A DNA stretch of 64,000 nt, from assembly GCA_007922225.1 (NCBI GenBank), contig ML679958.1, positions 54,950,838 to 55,014,837 of the forward strand, read 5' to 3'. The position numbers were made by a program, and so were the translations under genes. Positions 48,401-60,229 of the stretch are shown piece after piece (the first letter of the stretch is position 1; the number at the start of each line of letters is the position of its first letter). Under the pieces are notes generated by a model. That model saw nothing but the letters and a program-made list of their open reading frames with translations. It ran no database searches and was not told the DNA's origin. Origin of the DNA: Emydura subglobosa (lineage: Eukaryota > Chordata > Testudines > Chelidae).

Positions 48401-48865
48401 CTTGGATTGGAGTTTGATGCAGACTTTGAATGAGCAGATGCTTATATAAAAGCTAAAATAGAACAGTATTAGAAGGATTAAGTGATTCAGCCATCTCAGA
48501 AAGCTGTAATTCAAGAAACAACCGTTCAAATCTTTCATTGCTGTTTTCTTTGATAAAAAGTAGGTGTTAACCTTTTGGGAAGTATTTTCTACAGTGGCAG
48601 CAACCCCAAGCCTGTCCATTCAACAGCACTTTAAAAGTAATGCAGTTCATATTGTCAGTAAGGGAGAAGGAAGCAACAAGAATGATTCCTAGGTTCTCCT
48701 AGGATTGTGAAAGAGGCAAAATATATGTGACCAGTTATATGTGGATATTTGGGGGAGGGGAAGCATGTGTGTGTGTGAGTGTAAAAGTTGAGGTGTAGAG
48801 TTGAAAGAGAGGAATTCCAATAGCAAGGTAGAAATTAAAGAAATGCTAACAAAATGGCAAGATCG
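45415..48865. other. No recognised gene or repeat
   Basis: This is AT-rich sequence. A segment near 45575-45620 (CAGCTCCCATGGAAATCAATGG) resembles the core of palindromic turtle-type repeats. (TG)n lies near 48763-48778. Confidence 0.5.
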
Positions 48866-48867
48866 TC

Positions 48868-49140
48868 TGTGGTACTGAACTGGGGTTGAAAAGACCTGAG
48901 TTCAATTCTTTTCTTAGTCACAGCCTACCTGAGAGACCTTGAAAGCCCTTTAATCTCTGTTCTTCAGTTCCTATCTGTGAAATGGGAATAATAATACTTC
49001 CTTTCTCTCACCTACTGTTTGTCTTGGCTACTTAGATTTTATGCACTTTTGGGTGGGGACTGTCTATTATTAAGTGCATTCTTAGCACTACAGAGCCCAG
49101 ATCTTGGTTGGGAGGCTGAGGTGCTAGTGTAATACAAAAT
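48868..49140 (+). mobile_element. MIR-like CORE-SINE (sense) with long 3' tail
   Basis: The tRNA-like head contains GGTACTGAACTGGGGTTG and the B-box-like CTGAGTTCAATTC. The core reads TCAGTTCCTATCTGTGAAAT, GGGAATAATAATACTTCC. The tail, with GTGGGGACTGTCTATTATTA, GCACTACAGAGCCCAGATCT and TAATACAAAATAATGAA, matches the 3' part of MIR-like SINEs common in turtles. It is complete in layout. Confidence 0.85.
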
Positions 49141-49298
49141 AATGAACCATGGGCTAGACAGTCTAATGGATATTCCTGCCTTCACCATTAACTCACTATA
49201 TGATCCTGAGCAAATCACGTAGGCTAAATGTGCCTAAGTATGGACTTAGGCTCCTACTTTAGATACCTAAGTTTGAAAATGTTGGCTGTAAATGCTGT

Positions 49299-50710
49299 GG
49301 GCTAGATTCGCAGAGGAGCATAGATGTGGCATCGCTGACCATCCCCACACCTAAATTATATGTGCCTATAAAACCACTGGGATTCACAAAGTCTGAGGTG
49401 GGTGCTCTGGCTTCCTATACAATGAATGGAAGGAGACACGTATCTCAGAATAGGATTCAGAAAAGCCAGTATACTAGAGGGCACCTCACCTAAACTAGCC
49501 AATGGGCAATGCCAAAGTGAGGGCTGTGTCCTAATCTTCATCCCTTTCAGGGAGTTCGGCACCTCCTTCTCAGCTACAAATCCTCCCTTGAAGTTAGGCA
49601 CCTCCGTTATTTTTGTGAGGAGGAGGCACTAGTCCTCCCTCATAACTTTTAACCCAGTGGTTAGGATAGTTCCCTGGGACGTTCCCTAGAAGCTGTACTG
49701 TCAGAAGCTGGAACTGAATGACAGGGGATGGATGACTCAATAAATTGCCCTGTTCTGTTAATTCCTTCTGAAGCAGCTGGCACTGGCCACTGTTGGAAAG
49801 CAGGATACTGGACCATTGGTCTGACCCACTGTGACCATTCTTATGTCCTTATGATTTGAGAGACACGCTCCCCTAGTTAAAATCTCCCCCTACACCAGAG
49901 GAGGAGAAGGGATTTACACAGGGATCTTTCACCTCTCATGTAAATGGTCTAGCTGCTGAACTATGGGATTTTCTGACACACAGCTTACCCAATCTCTCCT
50001 GTTGAAACTTTTCTACTGTGGATATACTATTTAAAAAGTCATTGGAGCAGGACGACTGGATCCTGGGTCCTCTACGTCACACATGAGTGCTCTCGCCACC
50101 AGGCTGTAGTCAAACTCATGCTTGTACTTGCTCTTTCTGGCCCAATGACTCTTTCATTATTTAGCCACAGTGCAACAGCTTCACCAGAAGTGATGGAGGA
50201 AGCCCCACCTCAGGATATCTCATAACCCTCTGGTTTGGGCACTTTTCTGGGTGTTGGCAGCTACATGTTGAAACACTTTCTCCCTCTCAGTGAAGAGGGT
50301 TTGAATTGGGGGGGAGGGGCTCTCTAACACAAATACCCTAATTTCTGGGCTAAAAGTTGTGAAGGAGGTTGTCCTTCCACTCCTGAGCAGTTTTGTGTGA
50401 GTTCACATATGGGGTCCAATCCAGTAGGTCAGCCCTGAGCACACTTACCAGATCAGGCTCCACAGGCGGGTAGGTGGAGGAACATCACACTGGGGCTTAG
50501 GCATCCAAAAGCCTAGAATGGGGTTGCCGTTGCCCAAGTGCACAGGAAGAAACATGGGCACTGAGCTAACTTTTACTGTGAAAGTTTAGGCAGCTACAGG
50601 GTTCAGCAGCAGCTGAGAGGTGGTTTTGTGAATCCCAGTGAGGCCTGACACTGGGATTAGGTGCCTAAAGTAGCTGTTAGGCACCTAAATTCTTTTATGA
50701 ATCTAGCCCT
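49299..50710. mobile_element. TIR element with internal tRNA-like segments, copy 2 (about 1.4 kb with insert)
   Basis: The left end GGGCTAGATTCGCAGAGG is inverted at the right end as CTTTTATGAATCTAGCCC. The body aligns with copy 1 at 44296-45411 in the same orientation. It includes the ACCCAGTGGTTAGGATAG tRNA-like A-box region near 49650 and an antisense-like segment around 49930-49970. A CR1 3' end (49683-49858) interrupts it, which accounts for most of the extra length. There is no transposase. Confidence 0.78.
49683..49858 (+). mobile_element. CR1-type LINE 3' end nested in TIR element copy 2
   Basis: The sequence TGGCACTGGCCACTGTTGG, CAGGATACTGGACCATTGG, CTGACCCACTGTGACC and terminal TTCTTATGTCCTTATG matches the tail also seen at 62840-62912. 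It therefore inserted after the TIR element did. Confidence 0.75.
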
Positions 50711-50714
50711 ATGT

Positions 50715-51740
50715 GCCTTTGTTTTCCCACCTGTAAAAAATGGATTTTGATCGTTGGTGAAGTACTTTAAGAACTTTTGCTGAAAAGCATTATTATATAA
50801 ATCCCAAGTAGTACTATTATTATATTTGGACAGTGTATGCCTGTACATCTAGTATAAATGGAGTTATAATAAATTATACTAGTCCATTTATAACTCAGCA
50901 AATTATATTTTGGATTTAAAAGCACCTCTTCAGTTCATTAGTTTTCCTGCTGAAACCATAGGTTCAAATCTTGCCTCTGTTACATCAGTGTAGTTACAGA
51001 TCTCATTGGAGTTGCATAGATGTAGACAAGGACAAATTGAGAGCATGCAGAACAGAACCAATGTACTAGCTGAGATAATAATCTTCAGTCTGAAATATTG
51101 TTACATATTGTATTACTTTGTGCACTTATTGAATGCTGTAACTGCAGTTTTTGATAGCCCCTCTGCTCAATGGGGCAAACCCTCCCCCATAAACCTGTGT
51201 CTTTTTTCCATACCCTTTTGCATCTTCTGTTAGTGCTTGTTCCATGTAAAACCAGAAGCTTTACTAGATTAAGACTGTAAACAAAATTCTGTAGTCTGTT
51301 GAAAATGCTGGAAGACTTGTCATTTAATGGCATACTTCCATATTCCTTGGTTTATGTTTTTGATAACAATATCAATGTGTTTAAGGACTTTATTCATACA
51401 CAGCGCCCTTCACTCTGTGATCATGCCAACTTTTCAGCAAAGACCTGAAATCCGGCTTCCTCACTAGTTATTAAAACTCAATAAACTGTCACTATTCAAG
51501 CAGAAGAAGATGCAGTTCTCTAGATTAAATAATATGTGGCGAAAAGCCATAGTAACCATGCAAAATACTATAATTAAATATGTCAACCAACAGTGATAAA
51601 AGGATCGATCCTGCTTTATTTCTTAAGGCCTAATAGAATATGTTCACAAGCTGTTTGACAAAATCACTGGAATTTATTTTAGGGTTGTCTCTCTGCAGTG
51701 CTTTGTGATACTATATATTAACTTAAATACATTATACATA
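50715..51740. other. No recognised gene or repeat
   Basis: This is AT-rich. Short frames on both strands around 51006-51333 have no domain. Confidence 0.5.
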
Positions 51741-51744
51741 AACA

Positions 51745-51912
51745 ATGTATTGCGCCAAGTTCTGTTCTCATTTACTCCAGAGTAAAGACAGAGTAATCCA
51801 AATACTATGGGGTTATTTGTGCCCTTAGTTATACCATTGTAAATATAGACTAATTCCATTGACTTTAAGAAGATTACCCTGGATTTATACCAGTGTAAAT
51901 GAGAGCAGGTAA
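51745..51912. repeat. Palindromic MITE-like element
   Basis: The left arm CTGTTCTCATTTACTCCAG is mirrored by CCAGTGTAAATGAGAGCAG at the right, with a CCATTGACTTTAAG core between. The arms pair imperfectly over about 20 bp. This matches a class of palindromic dispersed repeats I associate with turtles. Confidence 0.6.
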
Positions 51913-52980
51913 TTTTATTTCATTATATGAACAGTGTAGAAAGTGTGGGAGAACTGCAAGACACTCAGAATCTTTATTACCATGTAATAGAGTGGCAAAT
52001 TATAGGACTCTATGTAGGCATGCAGGGCTCTTCCTGTGTTATCCTGCGTGAAGGTCCAACTACTTGGCCACAAGAGACAGAGTCTGTTATCTGGGTTTTG
52101 GTAGAAAACAGACTTGTTGTTAATTTAGAACAAAGCTTTCTGCCTAGCAAATGCAAAAGAAGGCAAGTTTTAAAATAACTGTTTTTTTCAAAACTGCAAT
52201 GTCAACTTACACCAGTGATCTTGGCTGATGTATTGCTCAGCTCTTGCCTACTTCTTCCGTTTTACTTGCTTGCTTTTCCAACCAAATGCCTCATTGTCAT
52301 TTGTGAACTGTAAAACTGAGTTCACAAACTTTTTCGACTTTATCAAGTGAGTAGGTCAACACAAATGATTGAAGGCACACATGGAGGAAATACTCACTGA
52401 ATTGCAGACTGACTGGAAAAGAGTCACACATTTCACAAAGGTATACAAACCTGCTGTCAGATGCAGGACATGTGGCACAATATTTTGCTGTATTTAGGTT
52501 AGAAACGTTTAGCTTTGAGAGTTTTGGACAAGAAATAATGGTAATTTTTTTGTGTTTACTGGGATTGTTTGCAAGGTATGATAGCGTATTGCAACATAAC
52601 GTGGAAACTAATAAGGCCAGTACTGCAAAGATGACATACTTATCTAAGCAAATTCAAAATTAATTTATCAGTAGGATCACAAGAAAAGTATAACAGACTA
52701 TTTTCAAGAAGGTAAGAAAAACTAAATACTTTTATATTGTGTTTGATTACACTCCAGACCTCTCCCAAATAGAACAAATGTCTCAGATGTTAAGGCTGAT
52801 CGGGGTTTCAAAAGATGATGTGCAGATTGTTGAGAACTTTGTAGATGTAATGTTTACCCACACCATAAGAAGCAGGTTATTTTAGAGAAGCTGAAACAAA
52901 TGCCAGTTTAAATATGGCTGATTGCAGTGGAGAGAACTATGACAGCAGAGCTAACATGGCTGCAGCATATGAAGTGTAGA
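51913..52980. other. No recognised gene or repeat
   Basis: Two plus-strand frames (51927-52178 and 52472-52663) are open but show no family signature. Confidence 0.5.
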
Positions 52981-52984
52981 AGCC

Positions 52985-53520
52985 CACATTGCTGTAACCT
53001 TGGATCATGGTGGTTCTGGGCTACTGATACCTCTGCATTGTTATGGGAAACTTAGGCTTAGTGCCCATGAGAGGACCTTGTGAGGCTGGACTTGGCAGGA
53101 AGTACCGCCCAGCGGGACCTGAGTGTCGGCCCCTCACAGCCCCCTGATTGGCCAATACAAGTACTAAAACCAGGAAGCCAAGAAGGGGAGCTATCTGAGT
53201 AACCATCTGCCTGTTTCTGGTCCAGACCCTACCTGTGATGAATCCTAGATTCCAGCTTCCGATCCTGGTTTGTCCTTTACTTCGACATTCAATTTCTGTC
53301 TGTAACCTGGTTAATGACCCTGATCTCCTGGTAATCTGACGCTGCATGTCTCCTGATATCTGAGTCTTGGTTCATCCTCTGTCCTGTCTCAGACTCTGAC
53401 CTACCAGTAATCTGACCCTGCCTACCACTTGGTTCCTGACTCTTGATTTGTCCTCTGGCCCATCTTGGAGTCTGACCTTCTGGTACCTGACTCAACCTGT
53501 CTCCCGACTCTTGCTCTGAC
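52985..53520. repeat. LTR-like tract ending in a 76-bp tandem repeat
   Basis: From about 53245 to 53520 a unit of 76 bp repeats roughly 3.6 times. TGATCTCCTGGTAATCTGAC at 53321 recurs as TGACCTACCAGTAATCTGAC at 53397 and TGACCTTCTGGTACCTGAC at 53473. Upstream, 52985-53240 is GC-richer and contains CTGATTGGCCAATAC, an inverted/direct CCAAT pair typical of promoters and LTRs. Whether the whole is a solo LTR is inference; the tandem periodicity is seen directly. Confidence 0.65.
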
Positions 53521-53524
53521 TACT

Positions 53525-55555
53525 AGGTATCATTGCTGTCATCCTAGTCATGACAAAAAGGTGCTCAAAATCAAATTAAGTAGGTAAATCTGCTTTCATC
53601 TTTCACACCATGTGCTGACCACTCACTTAATCTTGTTGGAGAAGCTGCTGCAATGGTTGTTCCCCAAATTGTTCTATTTTTTGGAATTGCACAAAGTTTG
53701 CATACCGTGACTTCCACTTTGGTATGTGTTTGAAAAAGCACATTAGCATTACATTAAAATGCCAAAGCACAACAAGTGGTCAACAAGGGTAGAGGCAATC
53801 TGTCTTCTATGAAATCAGTCTGGGCATGTTTGTAACACTTTAGATGAGATCAAAGTCTTCACACAGTATTATGCCAGAACATAAGGTGGAAGCTGATAGC
53901 TTGTGAACAAATATTTCAGAGCTTTTGTATTTTCTGGTTTAGCTGAGATGTGGTATATTATCAAAAACTAACATTGTGAGCAAAAAACTACAGAGTCCAG
54001 ATCCTGACATTCAAATGGCTTGTGGTTAACTTGGTAGCATTTGAGACACTTAATCAGAATAACAGTCTTCTGAGATCATTGCATGTAAGGAAGCTGCTGC
54101 TTCACAGGCTGAAACAATAGGTATATTCATGCACTTCAAAAAGAAATGACATGAGCTGGTAAAGTAATGCCAAGCAAACTCTCAAAGGATGAAAGGTCAT
54201 TAAATCCTGAAAGTTTTTGAATGCAAGGTTTTCAATCCCGCCTTAGACAAAATATTAATACAGTTGGATGATAGGATGTGTAAGTATGATGGAGTCGGAG
54301 AAAGGTTTTTTCATTTAACTTAAAGAAACTTAAAAGTCTTCAAAGCAAGAAACTTAAAAGTCTCAGCAGGCCTAAAGAGGAACACTTGAAACTTAGCAAG
54401 CAACTACCTGAGGATTTAAAGTCAGAGTTTTGAGAACTGAGCTCTTTGCCAGTTTTTACAAGCAAAACATTAATAATGACTTGGAAATAAAGGTGCCCAT
54501 TGATCTCCTTAGATTCATTCACAAAAAGTCTTTACATGCAAGTTTCCCCAACAACACTGCATATTTTTTGCTGTCTTCCTGTAATCAGGTCTGCTAATGA
54601 AAGAGTTTCAGCAAACTAAAAGTAATCGAGATCTATCTAAGAACGTTCATAGGGCAGAAAAGGTTAAGTGAACTGACATTATTTCTATAGAGAACTTGGA
54701 AGCAAGATGGATGGACTGGGATGAGGTAATTAATAAGCTTCAGAGAAGGCTAGGAAGGTCCTTTTCTAAAAGTACTTAGTGAAGATTATATCTTTTGTTT
54801 GTTTTTTTGTTGTGGGGGGATGGTGGGGATTTGAGTTTTCAAACTGGGCCCAAACATCCTTGACAAGGCACTGATAGGAACTTCCCCAACTGTCTCATCA
54901 ATGTGCATAAAAATCTTAGACCTGGAAGGACCTGTTCTAAGGGAAAGAGTTTAATTCATTCATTTGTCCCTATGCTGAGGCTACTACAAGTGTCAACTGT
55001 GGAGGTTTTTGTGATTTAGATACTTGTCTACTAGAAACTCAACAAAGAACTCTTTTCAACTAGGTCACTGAACAGGCATCAGATAGCAAAGCTTTTTCAC
55101 TTCTTTTGTTGTTCTTCTCTCCAGTGAACTATCTCCTTATGATATTTCTAATATTCCCTGCTGCTAGTTGAGGTTGAAAAACCATGGGAAGGACTGTCCT
55201 TGAAGTATTTGACTCCTTTGATGCCTGATGTGACTGCAAACAGGAAATGCACAGCGCTGAACAATGCTTTCTTATCAAAACTAACAAACCATGTCTTACT
55301 TTCATCAAAGGTTTGGTACAAATTTGGAGTGAAAGATCTGGGTACTCTCACTTCATTCAAAACAATTCATTCACGTCTGCTCTCCTGTTGGGGATGGGGG
55401 TTTTATCTTTCTCCAGTTTCTCTCTCTTCTTTAGCAATTATTCTCTAATCTTTCCATAGCTGTTTCTTCCCATTCTCCTCCCCCTCTTACTCTTCATTTC
55501 TCACAAGCAACCCTTTTCTTCAAGACCTCCCCTACTCTACCTTCCTCCTCCTCTA
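53525..55555. other. No recognised gene; pyrimidine-rich run at the end
   Basis: This is AT-rich sequence followed by a C/T-rich stretch (about 55460-55555) next to the gag remnant. Antisense coding of a retroelement pol was looked for here and not seen. Confidence 0.5.
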
Positions 55556-55559
55556 CTGC

Positions 55560-56690
55560 TGCTCATGGGGCAACAAGTGGCACTAACATTGGAAATTGTG
55601 GTTGCAGATCATGGTGTGACCTTTAGCTTTGGGCAATTTGGTTTTATATGGCCGGGAGCCCCACAGTGGTGGCAGACTACCTGCCTTCCCTTAGGGAAAG
55701 AGATTTTAAAATATGAGCTCCTTTGGATTTGGGGAAGTAGAGGTTAGGTTTCTTCCCAGATGCTTCCTGCCTCTTAAACTGGAATGACTGGGGGATTTCC
55801 CTTCCCTTGAGATTTGCACCCTCCTCTCCATATAAGCCCTTGACATAACATATTCATCAGCACTTTCTGCAGCTTCCAGAACTGTGGAAGGTATTGTTTT
55901 TGTTTTTTGTCACAAATAGCTTCCTTTACCTCATCTTTGGCCACCCATGACAACTGCTCCTGTGTCATCAGGTCAAACAGTTTTTCATAGTTATCTTCAG
56001 CCCCCAACCCTATTATCCATTTTTTTTCATAAAATTACACATTTTATGCACATGAGTGATATTGTGAAACATTTTATGATTTCTATACTTCAATTAATAG
56101 GACTCAGGGATAATCTTAAACCTTTTCAATACATTTTACTTAAAATTTCTTACACACTTTAGCATCACTATCTTCCATGTCATTAAAAATTTGTCTTGTC
56201 TTCCCAGTTAATCTGATCAAGAGGATTGGCATCCCCTTGATCTCTGGGATCTTGTGGATCCCACACAGTCTCTCAAGGATGGATAGGAAATCCTCTATAT
56301 AGTCAGACTCTTGGTAAACTGAGCCAGCTTTTTCCCACTACCTGGTGCTGTGTGAAGGAGGCTATACTCACACAGACTAGATCTACTGCATTTCCTGCTC
56401 AAGTACTTAGTGCTGCAATGTTTGAGCTCTCTTCCTCTTTTAGCTATTCCTTGTGTTGTTAGGCTTTTCCCTCAATTTTAGCATTGGCTTTGACTGCTGC
56501 TATACGTTCCGTGAGACTTTGATGAGCTCGTTCCTCAGCCTTGGTCTCACTGCAGCTCTGCCATCATTCTCTTGTGCTCACATACTTTCTGGGCTGCCTG
56601 TTCCTTGTGATGCCTGGGACAGCAGGCCCCTTGGACACCTGGCTAAAGCCTGTAAGCAAAACTCTCAGTTCCTGATCTGAGGCGCTCTTT
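55560..56690 (-). pseudogene. gag: LTR-retroelement gag (capsid region and CCHC knuckle), decayed
   Basis: Minus-strand translation gives, in order, a charged coiled-coil-like part AEERAHQSLTERIAAVKANA (about 56545-56485) and a capsid block YIEDFLSILERLCGIHKIPE with LLIRLTGKTRQIFNDM (56305-56180). A helix NYEKLFDLMTQEQL (55990-55949) follows, then a segment with EAAESADEYVMSRA in another frame, and a zinc knuckle CHHCGAPGHIKPNC (55674-55633), an exact C-x2-C-x4-H-x4-C. This is the capsid-nucleocapsid order of retroviral/Gypsy-like gag, close to the group from which vertebrate SCAN domains came. Frameshifts and stops separate the blocks. No pol follows. Gag would assemble the particle and bind RNA. 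Confidence 0.78.
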
Positions 56691-56829
56691 GTATGGGATA
56701 TCTCCTTATCTTTACATATCTTTTCAAGGCCTTTTGTGTCAAGACCCTCCTATGACTGTCATTCATTCATTGTGACTAATCTTTATCCCTTAAAAACTCC
56801 CAATATCAAATTTAAATTAAGAGCGCTGG

Positions 56830-57815
56830 TGTTATGATAAGCCCAATTGATATGTGGCATGTGAATCCTGCCAAGGCTATGCCAATTGCCATGCAGTCTG
56901 GAATGGCTCACAACTTAGAGTGCCAACATCAGCACAGGCTGTCAAAAAGCAGGGCAGACACCCCAAACTGGTTTTATCTTCTGTAATTAGATTTCACCAG
57001 CCCTGTAATAAATGTGAACTCCTGGATCACTGTTACAGTCTTACCATGGAGTCACAGACAGTCCCCTTGGGCACTTCACTCTATCTTGCCACTCAGGCAA
57101 GCTGGACTATGTGATAAATGATCACTTAAACCTAAAAATCATAAAATATTCAGGTTGCTCCCAGTCCCAAGAGACCAGTCACTTACCCCAGATTTATATG
57201 TACCTTAGATCTCACACTAAAGACAATGCTGATAGCCAATCCTGTAATAAAGTAACTAAAGGTTTTTATATATTACACACACACACACAAATGAGTTTGT
57301 CTGTGACGTAAAACGTGACAGAGTTGTAATAATCTGTCAATTTAAAAATTTCTTTCAGGGCCAACCCGTATCAAGTAGCATGGGGATCTCTTTGATTGTG
57401 TTTCTGAATCTTTACCCCTCAGAATTCAGACAGCATGAAAGAGATCCAGTTTATCTTTGTCAGGGATTTTTATCCCCTTCACCCCAGAGTGCAAAACTGA
57501 TAAGATGAGTTCATGAATAGGTCTCTCCTTCCTGGAGAGAGTTAGGAATGCAGTCAACAGGGCCTTTGTCCTTTGATGCTACACAATATCTTATTTGCCT
57601 TCAATGGGCCATCTTGTATGCAGGGCAAGCACTTTACCTTAATTAATACTTTAATTCCTGCTTGGTGAGCTACACAATTACAGAGGTTTACATTGCAAAC
57701 ACTCAATAACATTTTGTACGATGGGTTATTATAAATGAGATCAATGTATGAAGCATTCTACCAGTATTTTATAAAGACTAAACACTAACCACATTCTTAT
57801 AATCTCAACATCTAA
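56830..57815 (-). mobile_element. Probable LTR/5' region of the minus-strand retroelement
   Basis: This block lies directly upstream (minus strand) of the gag remnant and has the texture of a dispersed turtle LTR: GTCACAGACAGTCCCCTTGG, AAGAGACCAGTCACTTACCC, TTACAGAGGTTTACATTGC, TATTTTATAAAGACTAAACA, CATTCTTATAATCTCAACA. A (CA)n run lies at 57276-57289. Exact LTR ends and a primer-binding site were not identified. Confidence 0.5.
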
Positions 57816-57819
57816 TATC

Positions 57820-59235
57820 TATTTTGAGTATGCTAATATACATGTAAGCAAGACGGGTCTCCAGCTGTTCATTTGTAAGTGTTCAGGGAAGCCTGTGGCC
57901 TCGACATGAGCTGGCACTAGTTCTGCCAGCATCGCGAGGTCTTTTATTGAGATGCCTAACCTGGATTTAGGTGTTTAATTTTAGGCAGCCTGTGATTTGT
58001 TAAGAAACCCACAGTCCTATGAAGCGATTGAAAAATAACTCTAAAGCAAACAACATTAATCAAAGTTTATCTCCAAACTGCATGTAGCCTGCTAAAATCA
58101 AGGATTTCTCAATTTGGAGGTTGAGCCATCCACGGTTTCAGTCTCCAAGCTGAGACATATCTTAGATTTTAGTGAGCTCTACTCAATTTGGGAGATAAGC
58201 TTAGTTTAATGCTATTTACTTAGGGCTATTGGTCATAATTCTTCTCTCACTGACACAGACAGAGGAGAATCGGGCCTATTTATTGTTTTCTTATCTAAAA
58301 TAGGGATCATAGTTGTGCCGGGTGCTTTACAAAATATTTGACCATTTTTTTCAAATGTGGGTGCCTAAAGTTAGGCATCTTAAATCCCTGTTTCTTGTTT
58401 TGCTTGATCTGAAATATCAGACAATCTTCCTGTTCTTCCTTGCTCAATTCCCCTTTTCTCTCTGCAGTAGCAGCTTCAAGACTTGTTTAAAAAGTTCTGT
58501 GCACAGTATGTCACAAATCGTTTGATCATATCAGTTCTGTGTAAATCAGAAATTTATGTACAGGGAGCCTTCCCTAGGGAATACAAACATTTATTTGAGT
58601 GTCTTTCAGCTCCACTGTTCTTGAGGCAGGGGTTAAAGACAGTTATATTCCAAATCTATTCCTAAATAATTCAGGCAAACAACTCACCTTACCAAGCACC
58701 ATGGGGAACTGAATATAGTGAATCAGAAGTACTTTACTAGTTTGTATGCATGACTCCGACTGGTGGCAAAAATCAATTTGCCTATTTAAAAAAGGCCCTC
58801 TTGGGGATAGAAGAATGCAGACCTCTAATGGCTTACTGTCTTCTATGTCTTTGTCTGATGACAAACAGAACTAGAATTGACAACAAAGTACTACGCTCAT
58901 CAGCTAAAATGAATCATAGGTTCTGATTTTTTTCCCCATCCTACTTGAAATACAGTGGGCCTATTTTTCTAAACTACACATGTACAATGGTGCATCTAAT
59001 TTACTAGAATTGCATGCATACCTGCTATTTATATGCAGAAATGGCTCCTGGTGCCTAACTGGCCAGTTATATGTCAAAATATCCTGTTGCAAATTAGGCA
59101 CTCGAATGTATACTGTGGATGCACATACATTTCTAAAAAATGGAGCCATATACACTCTAATGAGAATGTTGAAACTGTGATGAAGCAAGCTACTAAAGAA
59201 AAGTCTTGGCATGGAGACTAGCACACATTTTATGC
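57820..59235. other. No recognised gene; possible small palindromic repeats
   Basis: Short GTGCCTAAAGTTAGGCA-type palindromes lie near 58361-58377, and a related stretch lies near 58960-59140. I see no exon or clear element. Confidence 0.4.
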
Positions 59236-59238
59236 TTG

Positions 59239-59385
59239 GAGAGGCAGCATTGTCCCATGGACAGAGGTCTGCATTGACACCTAAGAAACCAAGGGTTTTA
59301 TGCCCAGCTCTGACACTGACCTGCTGTGTAACCTTGGGAAAGTCTCTCCATCTTTGTGACTATTTCTCCTCTAGTGTTGCTTGCT
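59239..59385 (+). mobile_element. MIR-like CORE-SINE (sense), 5' and core part
   Basis: Head and core are readable: GAGGCAGCATTGTCCCATGG, the B-box-like GGTTTTATGCCCAGCTCTG, ACACTGACCTGCTGTGTAAC and CTTGGGAAAGTCTCTCC. The 3' tail is lost. Confidence 0.8.
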
Positions 59386-59389
59386 TGGA

Positions 59390-60225
59390 TACCAATAGCA
59401 GTGAAGCCACTTGCAATGACTTAGGGGATCAAATAGTCCAGTGGATGAAAAATATTTAATTCTAGAACTTGTAAAAAAAAAAAAAAGCCCCATAGCAAAG
59501 ATTTTATTATAATTTAATGTATAAGTTTTGAAGACTTTTTTTTAAAAAGGTATTTCAACTAAATGAAAACCAAAAAATATTTTGTCACTTGAAAGGAGGA
59601 GGGAAGAAAGGAAAGAGAAAAAGCCAGAGAAGTTTTTGAAAACTAAACACTCCAATTTCTTTTGTTTTGAAAAAAAAAAAAATTTAACCCAAAATGAAAA
59701 CATTCATCAAAAGCTTTGGTTTCAGTTTAAAAGTCTTTTTTTATGTTAAAAAAAAAAAGTTGACAAGTCTGTATAGGAGCATTTAACATATACTTAGCAT
59801 TCACTTTGCACAGGTATAAGTGACTATATCATGTGCAAGGCAATGGGGTGAGTCAGATTATCTAAATTTTGTACAGTTTTTATTGAGAATTCGGATTTTG
59901 TTAGGTCTGGACAGAAAATAAAAAAAAAAAATTAAAAATTCTAAATGACAAACCCACTTCTTAACATTCTCAGATGGCATCTGTTTAACTGGCATCTTTT
60001 GAGACCTCATAGTGCCTCATGGTTACAACCACTTTAGGACCTCACTATCAGAGCGATGTAAAGGGGCTTCCATGTAAATGAGGATAAGGCACTATTTTTA
60101 TTGCTGCTGTCTTGAGCTAGCCCTTTTTTCAAGTTCGTACTTGTCCTATGAACCAAGCCTTGCAGAAAAATGTTTTAAACCAAGCACAAACAGCTAAGGT
60201 ATGAACCCACTTCATCTCCTACCAC
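59390..60225. other. AT-rich DNA with several A-homopolymers
   Basis: A-runs occur near 59473-59485, 59673-59685, 59749-59758 and 59921-59931. No gene or nameable repeat is visible. Confidence 0.5.
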
Positions 60226-60229
60226 ATTC

